Assembly (NCBI GenBank): GCA_014529385.2
Contig: CM043950.1
Coordinates: forward strand, 79,294,343 to 79,358,342
Source of the DNA: Adiantum capillus-veneris
Taxonomy: Eukaryota > Streptophyta > Polypodiopsida > Polypodiales > Pteridaceae
Direction of reading: 5' to 3'
DNA: 64,000 bases
Part shown: positions 53,248 to 64,000 of the stretch, piece after piece
Position numbering within the stretch: the first letter of the stretch is position 1
Layout of the letters: each line of letters begins with the position of its first letter
Notes under the pieces: generated by a model
The model's database searches: none
The model's input: the letters and a program-made list of their open reading frames with translations, nothing else
What the model was told of the DNA's origin: nothing
Translations under genes and position numbers: made by a program

Positions 53248-54348
53248 ATGGCTATGAATATTCTCGTCAACAGCTTTCCTTCTGGCCAGCGTTCTGTTCC
53301 TCCTTTCCAAGGTCAAGGTTTTCCAGGCTGGAAATCAAAGATGTTGTTAATTCTTGAAGGCGATGAACTCTCCGATGTTGTTCTTGGAAATCGTGTTTGT
53401 CCGCCTCAGCCTGTTGATACGGATAATGATAACGTGCTTATCACTGAAGGACCTATATTTGAAGATTGTAATGTTGCCTATACGGATTGGCAACGACGTG
53501 ATAAAGCAGCTCGTTGGTATATTCTTTCTGCTCTTATTGATTCCCTTTTGCTTGATATGTACGAACTGCCTACTTCCCATGACGTATGGAAGTACCTTAT
53601 TGCAAACTTTCAGAAGAAATCTGTCACAGAAATACTTTATTTGAGAGGGTTGCTTAACAAGTTACAATATGAAGTTGGTACTGCCATGACGGGACATATT
53701 GAATCTTTCAAATCTATTATTAATCAACTTGCTGCTGCCGGTGATCCTGTTCCACAAAAGCAACTGATTACACTTCTCCTTGATACGGTGAAGGACTCTT
53801 CTTATGATAACATTGTTACTATTCTCTCTAATAAAGATGGTCTTGATTTCGACCAAGCCTGCATGTCTTTAAGTGAATACTCTCAACGTCAAGAACGTCG
53901 TAATGCTAATCATGATACAACTATGATTTCACACGAGGAGACTGAGTCACAACAGATGGAACGGGCTTTTTATGCTCGAAGGAGTCCATTTCAACGAGGA
54001 AACCGTAGAGGTGGCCGTCGCGGTAATATTTTCTCTCGTCTCAAATTTCCTAATAAGCAATGTTCTTACTGCAACAGAAATGCCCATACTGAAGATGATT
54101 GTTGGGCACTTCAATATGATAAAGAACACAATATTACCACAAAACAACCACGTTTATCTAGAGACTCTTCTTCTTCTTCTTGTGAATATTGTGGACGATC
54201 TGATCATCCCACTCATATGTGCTATAAGCGTCGATTCGACACAGATCGGAATAGAGCATATGCTACTGAACATCGAAACAACATTGTACCAGAAACAAGC
54301 TGCGTCCTATGTTCAGTTGCTCCAGACAGAATACTTCATGTACGCGAT
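53248..54348 (+). CDS. Copia-1 gag with two zinc knuckles
   Basis: ATG at 53248; the frame is open upstream but earlier sequence looks non-coding. A UBN2-type copia gag domain (FPGWKSKMLLILEGDEL, ARWYILSALIDSLL, SVTEILYLRGLLNKLQYE) is followed by an arginine/glycine-rich box (RGNRRGGRRGN) and two CCHC knuckles, CSYCNRNAHTEDDC and CEYCGRSDHPTHMC. Gag coats element RNA. It is continuous with pol in one frame. The end given is where protease begins. Confidence 0.85.
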
Positions 54349-55233
54349 GGATCACTTTTTATTGTCGATTCTGGTGCTACAGGAAATATGACATATCAGT
54401 CTAAGTGGCTCCATAACTATCATCCACTGCCAGTTCAACGTGTTGTTTATCTTGCTGATGATACTACTTGTCAAGTAAAGGGTATTGGAGACTTATATCT
54501 TGGTACCTTATCTTCTTCCACTCGAATTTTGCGAGGAGTATTACATGTACCAGATCTTCAACGTAATCTTCTTTCAGTTGCTAGACTTGTTGATCTTGGT
54601 CTGTTTGTTGGATATGATCATACCAAATGCCGAATTGAGAAAGATGGACAGACTATAGCCACTGCTCCTCGAAATGGTAATTTGTTTGAACTTTCTCTCA
54701 ACGATGCTGTAGCAAATGTTGACACTGCTCCAGGTGATCATGATTGCAAAGTATGGCATCACCATTTTGTTCATGCTGATTTCTCAAAACTCCTTGATCT
54801 TCAACGTCGTGATCTTGTTCATGGCATGGATCTTAAAGCCCATCCTCATATGGGAATTTGTGAATTTTGTGCTCTTGGGAAACACAATCGCAAACCCTTT
54901 CCTCTTTCAAATACAACTCATTCTCATGACATATTGGATCTTGTTCATACTGATATATGTGGACCTCTACCTTCTTCGAGATCACAATATCGCTACTTCA
55001 TTACTTTCATTGATAATTTCTCAAGGTATACGACAGTATTTCTACTTAGACAAAAATCTGAAGCCTTATCTGTTTTCAAACAATTCCACAAGGCTGTGGA
55101 ACTTCAAACTGGTCGTCGCCTTAAGAAGCTTCGTAGTGACAATAGAGGCGAATATGTTTCTCAAGAGTTTATGAGTTACTGTGCTGACAGTGGAATTCAT
55201 CATGAACACACTATTCCATATTCGCCTCAATAG
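54349..55233 (+). CDS. Copia-1 protease and integrase, front part
   Basis: Same frame as gag. Protease active site FIVDSGATGNMT at about 54360. Then the integrase zinc module (WHHHFVHADF, H..H; ICEFCALGK, C..C) and the core: D (DLVHTDICGPL) and D (KKLRSDNRGEYVS). A TAG at 55231-55233 replaces the Gln codon expected in the PYSPQQNG block; a TGA at 55249-55251 comes six codons later. Both fit C-to-T change. Confidence 0.9.
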   Translation, partial: GSLFIVDSGATGNMTYQSKWLHNYHPLPVQRVVYLADDTTCQVKGIGDLYLGTLSSSTRILRGVLHVPDLQRNLLSVARLVDLGLFVGYDHTKCRIEKDGQTIATAPRNGNLFELSLNDAVANVDTAPGDHDCKVWHHHFVHADFSKLLDLQRRDLVHGMDLKAHPHMGICEFCALGKHNRKPFPLSNTTHSHDILDLVHTDICGPLPSSRSQYRYFITFIDNFSRYTTVFLLRQKSEALSVFKQFHKAVELQTGRRLKKLRSDNRGEYVSQEFMSYCADSGIHHEHTIPYSPQ

Positions 55234-56607
55234 AACGGTGTTGCTGAATGAAAGAATCGCACTATTCTCAATGCTGTAAGATGTATGCTGATTCATTCTG
55301 GCTTATCTCGTGTTTTTTGGGCTGAACCTACTTTGACAGCAGTATTTATTCAGAATCATCTTCCTACTACTGCACCCTCTGGTAAGATACCCATCACAGC
55401 ATGGACAGGTGACATTCCTTCTGTATCTCATTTTCGAACCTTTGGATGTATTGCTTATATTCATGTTCCCAAAGAAACACAAACAAAGCTTGATGCTCCT
55501 GGTCTTGCAGTTGTTTTTATTGGATATTCTGACACTTCCAAAGGCTACAAATTCTATGACCCTTCCTCCAAGAAAGTAATTGTGAATCGTGATGCTACTT
55601 TTAACGAACAGCTTATGGGAGGCTCATGGTCCATGGATGATTCTGATGATACTAAATCATTGCTTCAAGATTTTCCATTTCTTTCAGAAGATGAAACTCT
55701 TCCTGTAGAGCAACTTTCCTCTTCACAACCATCCATTCCGAATGTCGCCAATGATGATATTGATATTTTTGTTGATCTGCCTATTGATTTTGAACGTGGC
55801 TCATGTCATGTTTATGATGACGATATTGCTGATAATGCTTTTTGTACTTTCGAAGATCCAATTACTTATGATGAAGCTATCTCTTCACCACAAAAGGATC
55901 AATGGCAAGAGGCTATGGAAGCAGAGTACGATTCTCTTATCTCTAAAGGTACATGGATACTAACTGAATTACCTCCTGGTCGTACATCTATTAAATGTAA
56001 GTGGGTGTATAAGACAAAAGTAAAAGCAGATGGATCTTTTGACAAGTTCAAGGCGCGTTTAGTTGCAAAAGGTTATTCCCAAGTAGCTGGTGTTGATTAT
56101 CAAGAGACTTTCTCACCAGTTGTTCGCATTACAAGTGTTCGAGTTTTATTGGCATTTGCTGTTCAATTTGATTTAGAAGATCATCAAATGGATGTGCGAA
56201 CTGCTTTTCTTAATGGTGACTTGCAAGAGGAAATTTTTATGGAACAACCAGAAGGGTTTGTTATTCCAGGTAAAGAAGACCTTGTTGCTCAACTCCATAA
56301 GGCACTATATGGTCTCAAACAAGCTTCGCGAGCCTGGTATACAAAATTTGATCTTTTTCTCACCTCTAAAGGATTCATCTCTTGCTCGTCAGACCCCAAC
56401 TTATACATAAAACGCCAAGGTAGCAGTTTTGTGATTCTTTCTCTTTATGTGGATGATACCATCCTTGTTTCCAATGATTTGGGATTTCTTCAGCAAGTGA
56501 AAAAGTTATTGTCTTCTGCATTTGATATGGTGGATCTTGGAGAGATTCACTCGTGTCTTGGCATTCAAATCCAACGGAACCGTACAAAAGGTATTTTATT
56601 CCTTTGA
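55234..56607 (+). pseudogene. Copia-1 integrase end and reverse transcriptase
   Basis: After the two stops the frame reads integrase C-terminus (DAPGLAVVFIGYSDTSKGYK), an acidic linker, then reverse transcriptase: KCKWVYKTKVKADGSFDKFK, ARLVAKGYSQVAGVDYQETF, MDVRTAFLNGDLQEEIFMEQ and the catalytic LYVDDTILV. It ends at a TGA (56605-56607) at the point where reverse transcriptase passes to the connection domain. All catalytic residues are visible. Confidence 0.9.
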
Positions 56608-57434
56608 CAGTCAAAGTTTATTGCAGATACTATTCAAAAATTTGGTATGGAATTTGCACATTCAGCCAACACACCTTGTCTTGCAAGATCTACGAAGAAC
56701 ACTTTTGACAATGCGGTCAACTTGTCACAAATCAACCTTATGCTAACTTGATTGGATGTCTTCAGTTTGTTGGCATGAACACTCGTCTTGATATTCTGTT
56801 TTCTGCTAATTATCTTGGACAACATCTTGCATGTCCTTCTCTTAAGCATTGGTCTGCTGCAAAGCGTGTGTTGAAATACTTGAAAGGCACTACAGATTTT
56901 GGTTTAGTCTATCGACGACAACTCACATCGGATTCTATACAATTTATTTCTCTTTTGGGTTACACAGATGCAGACTGGGCAATCTCACATTTATCTATGC
57001 GATCTACTAGTGGAAATTGCTTCTTTATAAATGGTTGTCTTGTTTCTTGGACTAGCAAGAAACAACGTTGTGTTGCAGTTTCTACCACTGAGTCATAATA
57101 TGTTGCGGCATCACTTGCAGCTCGTGAGTTGATTTGGCTTCGACAAATGCTGGTTGATATTGGTCACTCTCCTCTTTCTAGCACACCCTTGCGGTGTGAC
57201 AACCAAAGTGCTATTAGTCTTGCAAAAGACTATGTTCAACATAATAAGTCAAAGCACATTGCTATCCATTATCATTATGTCAGGTATGAAGTACGCAAAG
57301 GAACCATTATGGTTGAACACTGTCTAAGTGACCATATGATTGCAGACATTTTGACCAAAGGCCTCAACGAGTCACGTTTCATCCTCTTGCGCTCAGGGCT
57401 TGGAGTTGCTTCGACCTCACTCTTTCTAGATTAG
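56608..57434 (+). pseudogene. Copia-1 connection and RNase H domains, broken
   Basis: Connection region (LPYSANTPC-like, frameshift near 56740) then QFVGMNTRLDILFSANYL and a copia RNase H: YTDADWAISHLSMRSTSGN (Asp), VSTTES then a TAA at 57096, LAARELIWLRQML (Glu), LRCDNQSAISLAKD (Asp), and the closing HNKSKHIAIHYHYVRYEV. Ends with a TAG at 57432-57434. The TAA lies where Gln is usual. Confidence 0.88.
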
Positions 57435-57673
57435 CTTCTTTGCTATTGTAATAGCTTTGTATATATGACATTGTAATCTTTTAGGTACCATGCACTATGC
57501 ACACTCCACATTTGCACATTGTGATCTCTAAGTCACTTGAATATTTGTACATAGATGCACAATTCACTTTCACATCATCATCGCTGGTTCATATTTTCAC
57601 ATTGTATAGGGGCTTGGGTTTTTCCCTTGAACTCCCCAAGGGGTTTTTCATCCAAAGCTAGAGACCTTTGTTT

Positions 57674-57825
57674 GAGTGGGGGTGTTGGAGCTATATATGG
57701 CTCACTCTACTCAACTTGGTCTCACCTATATATTTGTATCTTGTCCTCAATATGAATCAGTCTTTGGGAGCGTATATGGTGTGTCTCTTGTCTCGTCTCT
57801 CTCTCTTTCTCTCCACATCTCAACA
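57674..57825 (+). repeat. Copia-1 polypurine tract and 3' LTR
   Basis: GAGTGGGGG (57674-57682) then the 143-bp LTR (57683-57825). The 90 bp upstream, with GGGTTTTTCCCTTGA and CCCCAAGGGGTTTTTCATCC, is closely matched in Copia-NA. Confidence 0.92.
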
Positions 57826-57830
57826 AGGAC

Positions 57831-58660
57831 AAGAAGTTGCGAATAAAAGCCAAAGAAACCAAGTCAACAGAAGCAGGAACATTGTGTCGACCAGCAACTA
57901 TGACAACCACCATACCACCACCACCAGCTCTTGGGGTAAGAGATGACCAACAAGATATGTTGGCCCATATTACTGACCAACTGCAAAATTTGTCTGTCCA
58001 CTTAATACAGCAAGGGAGGAGTCAAGAAAGAGATCAAGATCCTGGAAGAGCACGACGACGACAAAACAGGGAGTATCATTGCTACAACTGCGGAGACGAC
58101 GGTCACGGTATGTACTACTGTCCCAAACCACGACAAAACTATAATAGAGGAGGTAGGAGGAACCAATTGTCACCCCCTAGAGAAAGAACACCCCCACCTC
58201 GAGCACCACCCCCACCAACACAAATTCTATGTCCAACCCAGACACCACTACAAGCATCCATCCCACCTCTTCCACCAGCCCCACCACCTGATCGCCCTGT
58301 AAACATCATAAGGCTAGAAGAGAAAGGAAAAGCCGTAGTAGTGGATCCACCTAGAGCAAAGGAGAGGGACAAGGGTAAGAAGAAGGTAACCTTTTTAGAA
58401 CCACTTGAAGCCATGACTGTGAAAAGAGCTAGGAGGGAGAAAGCTACACAATCAGATGATGAGAGAAGCATGAGAGGAGAAACTAGCAAGAGGCCATCCA
58501 GGCCACGACGAAAATTGGGCATCACCGACTTCCAGCTAGGGGAAAGTTATAAGCCCTATGATCTCACATTCGATGTGGCAGAGCAAGAACCGAAGATTAC
58601 ATGGCCACAATTGCTACATCTTGCACCAAAAGTAAGGCAAGAATGGTCTAAAATGGTAAG
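57831..58660 (+). pseudogene. Gypsy-A gag, C-terminal part with zinc knuckle
   Basis: Continues the gag interrupted at 51778 in the same frame. It carries one CCHC knuckle, CYNCGDDGHGMYYC (58080-58121), a proline-rich stretch (58180-58300) and a basic region. It passes without a stop into protease. In Gypsy-B the same junction has a TAA. Confidence 0.85.
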
Positions 58661-60152
58661 TACAAGACGCTCCAAAACAAAGGTAGCCGGAGCAATTTCG
58701 GGATGCAACATGGATGACATCCTTCCAATTGTCAACGTAAACATAAAAGGAAAGAGGGTTGGAAACACCTACATTGATGGAGGTGCACAAATCTGTGTAA
58801 TGAGCGAAGCTATGATGCTTCGATTAGGGCTCGCGGTTGACTGGCCTTCTCCATGCAAGGCAAAGATGGCAAACAACGCAAAAGTAAAGTGTGTGGGTGT
58901 GGTAAGTGCCATGAAAATAAAAGCTTTCAACATTGAGGTAGAGGTAGATGTTTTTGTAATACCTACTAAGGGGGAGGGCTATCCACTAATTTTGGGAAGG
59001 CCATGGTTGATGGCCATGAAGGAAAAACAGGACTGGGGTACTGGCCTTCTACGCATGACCGGTAAGAAAGGGGAGACAATCTACTACGACATGAGGATTG
59101 GCAAGCAGAAGCAAATGAATCTGGAAACATCGGTAGATGAAACCACTAGCGAATCTTTGAGTTCTGAGGAGGAGACCACATCCACCAAAGAAAGTGACAG
59201 TTCCATTGATGTAATGGGTATCATTATGAAGGATCCACAAAGGGTAAGCACAACTGGTGATCCATCACCAAAAGGGAAACCCAATGAAGAGGAGAGAAAA
59301 TCACCTGGCCTAGGAGGAAGTAGGTTGAAGGGTATGTTGTCTACGGAATTAACACTTGAGGAGAAAGATAGTTTTTTGCAAATGTTGATGGGATTTCCTA
59401 ACCTGTTCATTGACAACTATGAAAGAATCACAGGCATTACAATGGTGGAACATCATATTAAGCTGAAGAAAGGGGTAAAACCAGTTGTGCAAAAGCTATG
59501 ACGACTGGGGGTCATACAAGAAAAGGCACTCTTGGCCGAGGTAAGGAAACTGCAGGAGGCGGGATTCATCTATCCTGTAAAAAACTCAGAATGGGTGTCA
59601 CCCGTAGTGGTGACGCCTAAAAAGAATGGTAAGTGGAGGGTCTGTGTTGACTACAAACCACTAAATGCAGCTACAAAGAGAGACCACTTTCCTCTCCCTT
59701 TCTTGGATGAAATTCTGAATGAAGTAGCGGGTTTTGAATGCTATACCGTCTGTGATGGTTATTCAGGATACTTTCAAATACGCATAGCCTTGGAAGATCA
59801 GCTAAAAACCACTTTTATCATGCCATGGGGTTGTTTTTCATACTGGGTTATGCCATTTGGTCTCACAAATGCACCTGCCACATTCCAAAGATATGTCACA
59901 TATGTTTTTCAACCGTTCTTTGGAACATCCAAAAGAGTGTTCATTGATGATTTTTGTATATATAGCTCCCGTATATCACATTTAGAAAAGGTAACTGAAG
60001 TTTTGGCCAGGTTGCAGAGCCTAGGTGGGCAATTAAATGTGGATAAATGTCACATTGGGGAGAGTAAAGTCATTCTACTAGGCCATGAAATTTCAGCAAG
60101 AGGTATCAATGCTGACCCAAGTAAGGTGTCTGCACTCATAGCCCTACCTTAA
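58661..60152 (+). pseudogene. Gypsy-A protease and reverse transcriptase
   Basis: Protease with YIDGGAQICVM (Asp codon 58776-58778; D-G-G type) and LILGRPWLMAM. After an acidic linker comes a TGA at 59499-59501 (an Arg codon in Gypsy-B), then reverse transcriptase: NSEWVSPVVVTPKKNGKW, VDYKPLNAATKRDHFPLPF, MPFGLTNAPATFQR and the catalytic FIDDFCIYS (Asp codons 59946-59951). It ends with TAA at 60150-60152. A very close relative of Gypsy-B pol. Confidence 0.88.
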
Positions 60153-61300
60153 CCAACGACCGCACGTCAACTGGTCTCTTTTCTACAGAAGGTGAGGTAC
60201 TTAAGTAGATTCATACATCCACAAATTGTTCTACCACTGCAACAACTCACTCAAAGATCAACTTTCACTTGGGACGAGGAAAGAGAACATCACTACAACA
60301 AGGTAAAGGAGGTCTTAGCTACTCTGCCAACTATCTCATGACCTAAGTGGGATGAAAAATTCTATGTCACCTCAAGTGTTGGTGATGACTCATTGGGGGC
60401 TATGCTATTCCAAAAGGATACGACGACATCTTTCATGAGGCCAATCTACTTCTCTAGTCGAATGATGACAGCAGGAGAGAAAGGTTTCACGCATGTGGAA
60501 CACTTAGTCCTAGCTCTTAGATTTGCAACTACAAATTTTAGGTCATATTTGTTGCCTAAGAAATTTGTGATTCTAACCACGGATGAAATATTTCCCTATG
60601 TTGTACAACACATGGATGTGTCTGCTAGAATTACTAAATGGCTAGTTCGTTTGCAAGAGTTTGACTACACGGTAAAGGTAGAAAGCACGACAAGGGCAAG
60701 TTTTGGGGGACTCATGACCTACCAAGTCTTTGAAGGGAAGGAGAAGCAATCTAAGGGAGGATAAGTCCGATTACCTCCGGTACCACCGATGGTAGAAGGA
60801 GCATACTCTCTCTACTTTGATGGAGCCTACAAGCGAGCGTCTGACAAAGCAGCTGCAGGCATAGTGGTCTTTGATGACAATTTTCGTTGGGCCAATTGTT
60901 AGATTCACATTCTAACAATGAAGCTGAGTATGAAGCACTAACCAATGGTCTACAATGGTGCGTCTCACAAGGTGTACAATGCCTTAATGTATTTGGGGAT
61001 GCTCTACTTCTGGTAAGGCAAGTAAATGGAGCATGGACATGCAAGAATCCTAGTTTAAGGACTCACTTAAGTGGTGTAAAAACCTTGTTGGGTAAGTTTG
61101 AAGAAGTTCAAATACACCATATCCCAAGGGCTCAAAACCAAGAAGCAGATGTCCTAGCAAGTGAAAGACTACAAGAAGTGGTGGTTGGAGCAATAAAGCT
61201 AAAGCTCCCTCTATTTCAAGGCAGTGATGCCTTGCCTGACATCATACATTTTTTGGAAACAAGAGAATGCCCATCACTTTTAACAAAGGGACAGAAGTAA
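60153..61300 (+). pseudogene. Gypsy-A RNase H and second RNase H
   Basis: First RNase H region about 60200-60760 (MRPIYFSSRMMTAGEKGFTH, PKKFVILTTDEIFP); stops at about 60340 and 60762. The second, RVT_3-type RNase H runs from 60790: LYFDGAYKRASDKAAAGIVV (Asp), SNNEAEYEALTNGL (Glu), FGDALLLVRQVNG (Asp) and IPRAQNQEADVLA (Asp), with a stop and frame change near 60902. Same arrangement as Gypsy-B. Confidence 0.86.
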
Positions 61301-62557
61301 TGGCTGACGCGGAAGGCCACAAGGTATCGAATCATCAATGACGGTTTTTACTGTAAGGGTAAGGACCAAATACTCAAGAAGGTCCCTCACTCTCAGGAAA
61401 TCACGGGAGCAATTGCTACTTGTCACGACGGGGTTTGTGGTGGTCACTTTGCCCTAGACATAACAAGTAGGAAAATCTTGCAGGCAGGCTTCATATGGCC
61501 TAGCCTCAACCGTGATGTACACCACTGGTGCAAAACGTGTAAGTTGTGTCAAAAGGCCGGCACTAGGTCACTTATGCCTCAACCACAGACACCTATTCTC
61601 TCATATGGCCCATTTGAAAAATGGGGTATCGATGCCATTGGGCCATTACCTAGGGTCAACTCAGGAAAATTCTACATTATCATGGGGGTCAACTACAGGA
61701 CTAGATGGGCAGAGGCTACAGCCACCACTAGAATCACAGCGGTAGAGGTAGCTAAATTTATCTACGAGCACATATGTTGTAGGTTTGGTACACCTTTAGA
61801 GATCATCTCTGATGGAGGGCCAGGTTTCAGAGAAGACTTGGTAGGAGAATTAATGTAGAAACTGGGCATTACAAGGAGGCACTCTTCACCATATTACCCT
61901 CAATGTAATGTCCTAGTTGAAAAGGTAAATGGAATGGTTTCTAAAATTACTACCAATCAGGTAAACAATCATCCTGGAGACTGGGATAAGTATCTACTAC
62001 CAGCTTTATGGGCCTACAGAACTTCATTTCGTACATCCTTGGGATTCACACCGTATCATCTAGTATTTGGTAAGTAAGCAATCTTGCCCATTGAAGTGCA
62101 ACTACAAAGTCTCAGAGTAATGGCAAGCCAGCTTCAACAGCCCAACATGCATTTGAGAGATCACATCATCAACTTGGAAAGACTGTAGCTGGACAGAGAA
62201 GAAGCAATAAATTATTATGCAGCATAAGTAGAGCATAGACGACTTAGCTTTGACGAGCATCTCCGGAAAAAAGAATTGAAGAAAGGAATGTTGGTGCTCC
62301 GCTACGACACGCGCAAGGATAAGAAACTCCTACTCCGATGGGAAGGTCCTTTCATCGTCAGGAAAAAGTATGCCAATCAAAGCTACCAGCTTATGGAGGC
62401 TGATGGAAAACATCATAAAACCAGGGTAAATGGTTGGCGACTTAAACCTTATTTTCTTCGATTTAACCAGGCTCCACGTATTGACATTCCAGATGAAGAC
62501 ACACCATCAGCCGCCACCTCCGACGATAATGATCAAATAGATGAGCTAGAGTCATGA
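61301..62557 (+). pseudogene. Gypsy-A integrase, broken
   Basis: Zinc module (CHDGVCGGHFALD, then CKTCKLCQ) at about 61420-61550. The core has D (WGIDAIGPL, about 61630), D (IISDGGPGF) and, after a TAG at 61856-61858, E (LVEKVNGM). Further stops at about 62077, 62188 and 62227. The C-terminal module at 62276-62557 has GMLVLRYD, WEGPFIVRK and NGWRLKPYF. It ends with TGA at 62555-62557. Confidence 0.86.
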
Positions 62558-62585
62558 ATGCCTCTAGCCAAAAGGGGAGGGCTAA
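62558..62585 (+). other. Gypsy-A polypurine tract
   Basis: AAAAGGGGAGGGCTAA directly before the 3' LTR (TGATGGGGGC). Same pattern as LARD-1 (GGGGTGGGCAA then TGATGG). Confidence 0.7.
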
Positions 62586-64000
62586 TGATGGGGGCTTTTC
62601 ACAAGCCAAGCTCCCATACCCCTCTTCTCTCGTCCCCACCCCATGAAAACCCCCTCTTAGGGAGGGAGTGATAAAAGGCATTGGAAAAAGTAAGAAAAAA
62701 ATAAGTATAATTATGTAAGTATATAAGAAAGGTAAAATAGGCCACCTCATGCCTGCGGAGTAGCCCATCCCCACCTTGCCTCCTTTTTCTTCATTGTTGC
62801 CCCGCCGTGTGTCCCTTTTCCTCTCCTCCACTCAAAAGGTCAACCCCCTCTCTCTTCCCCTTGTCCTTTCTCCTTTCTCTCTCCCCTCAAGCTACCCCAC
62901 CTCTCACCAATAATGCATTCTAACTCACCAATAATGCACCCTAGCTCACATGCAACTTACCCTATCTTCCAAAATAGTATACCCCACCCCCCCTTTCTAT
63001 CTCCTATCATATCCCATGACCTAAATACCCCCGTCTCTCTCTAAAGGGCGCCATGTCTCTTGTATTGTAGCTAAATAACCTCCCCCACACTCACACACAC
63101 TCAGTTTCATTGAAAAAGGTGTCCACAGACCCATCCCCACCCGGTGGTTACCTGATTTTTCTTGTGTTGACACACATCTGCACACAGATTCACCTCTGAA
63201 CACACTCCCCTCTCTCCCCTCTTGTAATTACTTTAGTCTCTATGTCACCTCTCACTTCTTCTCATCAACCCATCTCTCTCTCTTAGTCTCTCTCTCATGA
63301 GACTGCTGTTCTGGCACATATACACACAGCCAGACAAGTGGGGCCCATAGTCACATGGACTATGTAGATAATGATTTCTTCATTTCTAAATTCTATAATT
63401 TCTCCCCCCTCCTCCCCTATATAAGGAGGGGTCACCATCACACTAAAGACACACACAACATCACCAAAGAACACACTATGCACTGTGTGTGCCTAGTGCA
63501 CACACACACACCCACACCATCACCATCACCGCAATCACCATGCTTGTCTTGAGCATGACCTCTACACCCTTGGATATGGAAGATGAAGGGCAACTAAATG
63601 AAGGATGATGGCCATAACCCTCGTGCGAGTCTTCGCCATCAACTCCCACCTATCCGCCATGTGCTCTACCACTCTCTCCCTTATCATTCCCCTACCCTAT
63701 GCTCCCCATTTCATCGCCTTATTCTCTAAATAAAGCTTGAGGTTTTGTGAGTATGTTTTCTTGCAATGTTTTGCCCATGTGAGGTGTGCGGAATCGCCAC
63801 CTAGTTTTGTGTTTGGAGTGAGCTTGTGTATGTGTGAAGGGTGTGCGGATTCGTCATCCTTTTGTGGTGCCTAAGTACTAAGCCGCTATAACCCCTCCCT
63901 CACTCTCTCTCTCTATCTCTCTCTCTCTCTCTCTCTCACTTGATCTCATTCCCTTTCCTCTTCATCATTACTCCCAAGCATCCATCTCTCTTGGTTATGG
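62586..64000 (+). repeat. Gypsy-A 3' LTR, runs out of the window
   Basis: Starts after the polypurine tract. From about 62984 it matches the 5' LTR; the first about 398 bp have no counterpart at 49262. A TATATAAGG box lies near 63418. Compared with the 5' copy a 12-bp segment is missing near 63993. About 0.15 kb should remain outside the window. Confidence 0.85.

Larger units (their letters stand above)
51774..57830 (+). mobile_element. Copia-1: complete Ty1/copia element inside Gypsy-A gag
   Basis: Identical 5-bp duplications AGGAC (51774-51778 and 57826-57830) bound an element with two 143-bp LTRs (51779-51921, 57683-57825) that differ at about three positions. The initiator-Met primer site follows at 51922 and a GAGTGGGGG polypurine tract lies at 57674-57682. 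The coding order gag, protease, integrase, reverse transcriptase, RNase H is that of copia. Four or more point stops and one frameshift make it defective, yet the domains are all readable. Near-identical LTRs mean a recent insertion. Confidence 0.95.
49262..64000 (+). mobile_element. Gypsy-A: dual-RNase H (Tat-like) element, truncated 5' LTR
   Basis: Plus-strand LTR element: partial 5' LTR (49262-50422), primer site (50425), pre-gag frames, gag (split by Copia-1), protease, reverse transcriptase, RNase H, a second RNase H and integrase, a polypurine tract and a 3' LTR that begins at about 62586 and leaves the window. The 5' LTR lacks the about 398 bp that correspond to 62586-62983. Without Copia-1 the part in the window is about 8.7 kb. 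Several stops break gag and pol. Protease, RNase H pair and integrase resemble Gypsy-B, so the two are related families. Confidence 0.88.

Noticed and set aside
1-64000. tRNA or rRNA genes
   Set aside because: The only tRNA-like sequences are primer-binding sites and the SINE-like segments. No cloverleaf or rRNA sequence was recognised.

Overview
The window reads as a piece of a large, repeat-dominated land-plant nuclear genome, probably a vascular plant such as a fern or gymnosperm; I cannot name a species. The evidence is plant-type LTR retrotransposons with initiator-Met tRNA primer sites, a plant CACTA (En/Spm) transposase with two short spliceosomal introns, and a decayed copy of a plant-specific HIPP gene (heavy-metal-associated isoprenylated protein) carried inside that CACTA element. 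No intact host gene was found. Most of the 64 kb is nested mobile DNA. Element names below are informal labels.

Layout. 1-1724: AT-rich flank with a hairpin and a TATA-like promoter. 1725-7926 (+): LARD-1, a non-autonomous element with 2-kb LTRs and only a gag-like, very acidic reading frame. 7927-8760 (+): 3' end of a broken Copia element (Copia-2). 9052-9191: a tRNA-type SINE with a 10-bp target duplication. About 10.9-45.2 kb (-): the old host element Gypsy-C, split by three later insertions: Copia-NA (15814-18195, non-coding), Gypsy-B (19832-32162, 12.3 kb, 2.68-kb LTRs, nearly complete) and Gypsy-D (33513-42909, 1.2-kb LTRs). 45201-49261 (+): a CACTA element with its left end, a long hairpin, the captured HIPP pseudogene and a transposase gene; its right end is missing. 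49262-64000 (+): Gypsy-A, whose 5' LTR lacks about the first 0.4 kb and whose gag is split by a complete Copia element (Copia-1, 51779-57825, TSD AGGAC).

How the parts relate. Gypsy-A and Gypsy-B carry two RNase H domains (the usual one plus a second RVT_3/archaeal-type domain), as in the Tat/Ogre lineage. They share a D-G-G protease active site, the primer-site core TGGTGCCCCCAC and extra small frames upstream of gag. LARD-1 has the same primer site and polypurine tract as Gypsy-A, so it probably depends on a Gypsy-A-like partner. Copia-NA has the LTR ends, primer site and 3' subterminal block of Copia-1 and looks like its non-autonomous satellite. Coding damage is mostly in-frame stops of the kind produced by C-to-T change, as expected from decay of methylated DNA.

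The most unusual observations are: a retropepsin domain in frame downstream of the integrase in Gypsy-C; an exact 492-bp, in-frame triplication of the protease region in Gypsy-D; duplicated small pre-gag proteins in Gypsy-B with a homologue in Gypsy-A; and the HIPP fragment, including its CaaX end, inside the CACTA element.
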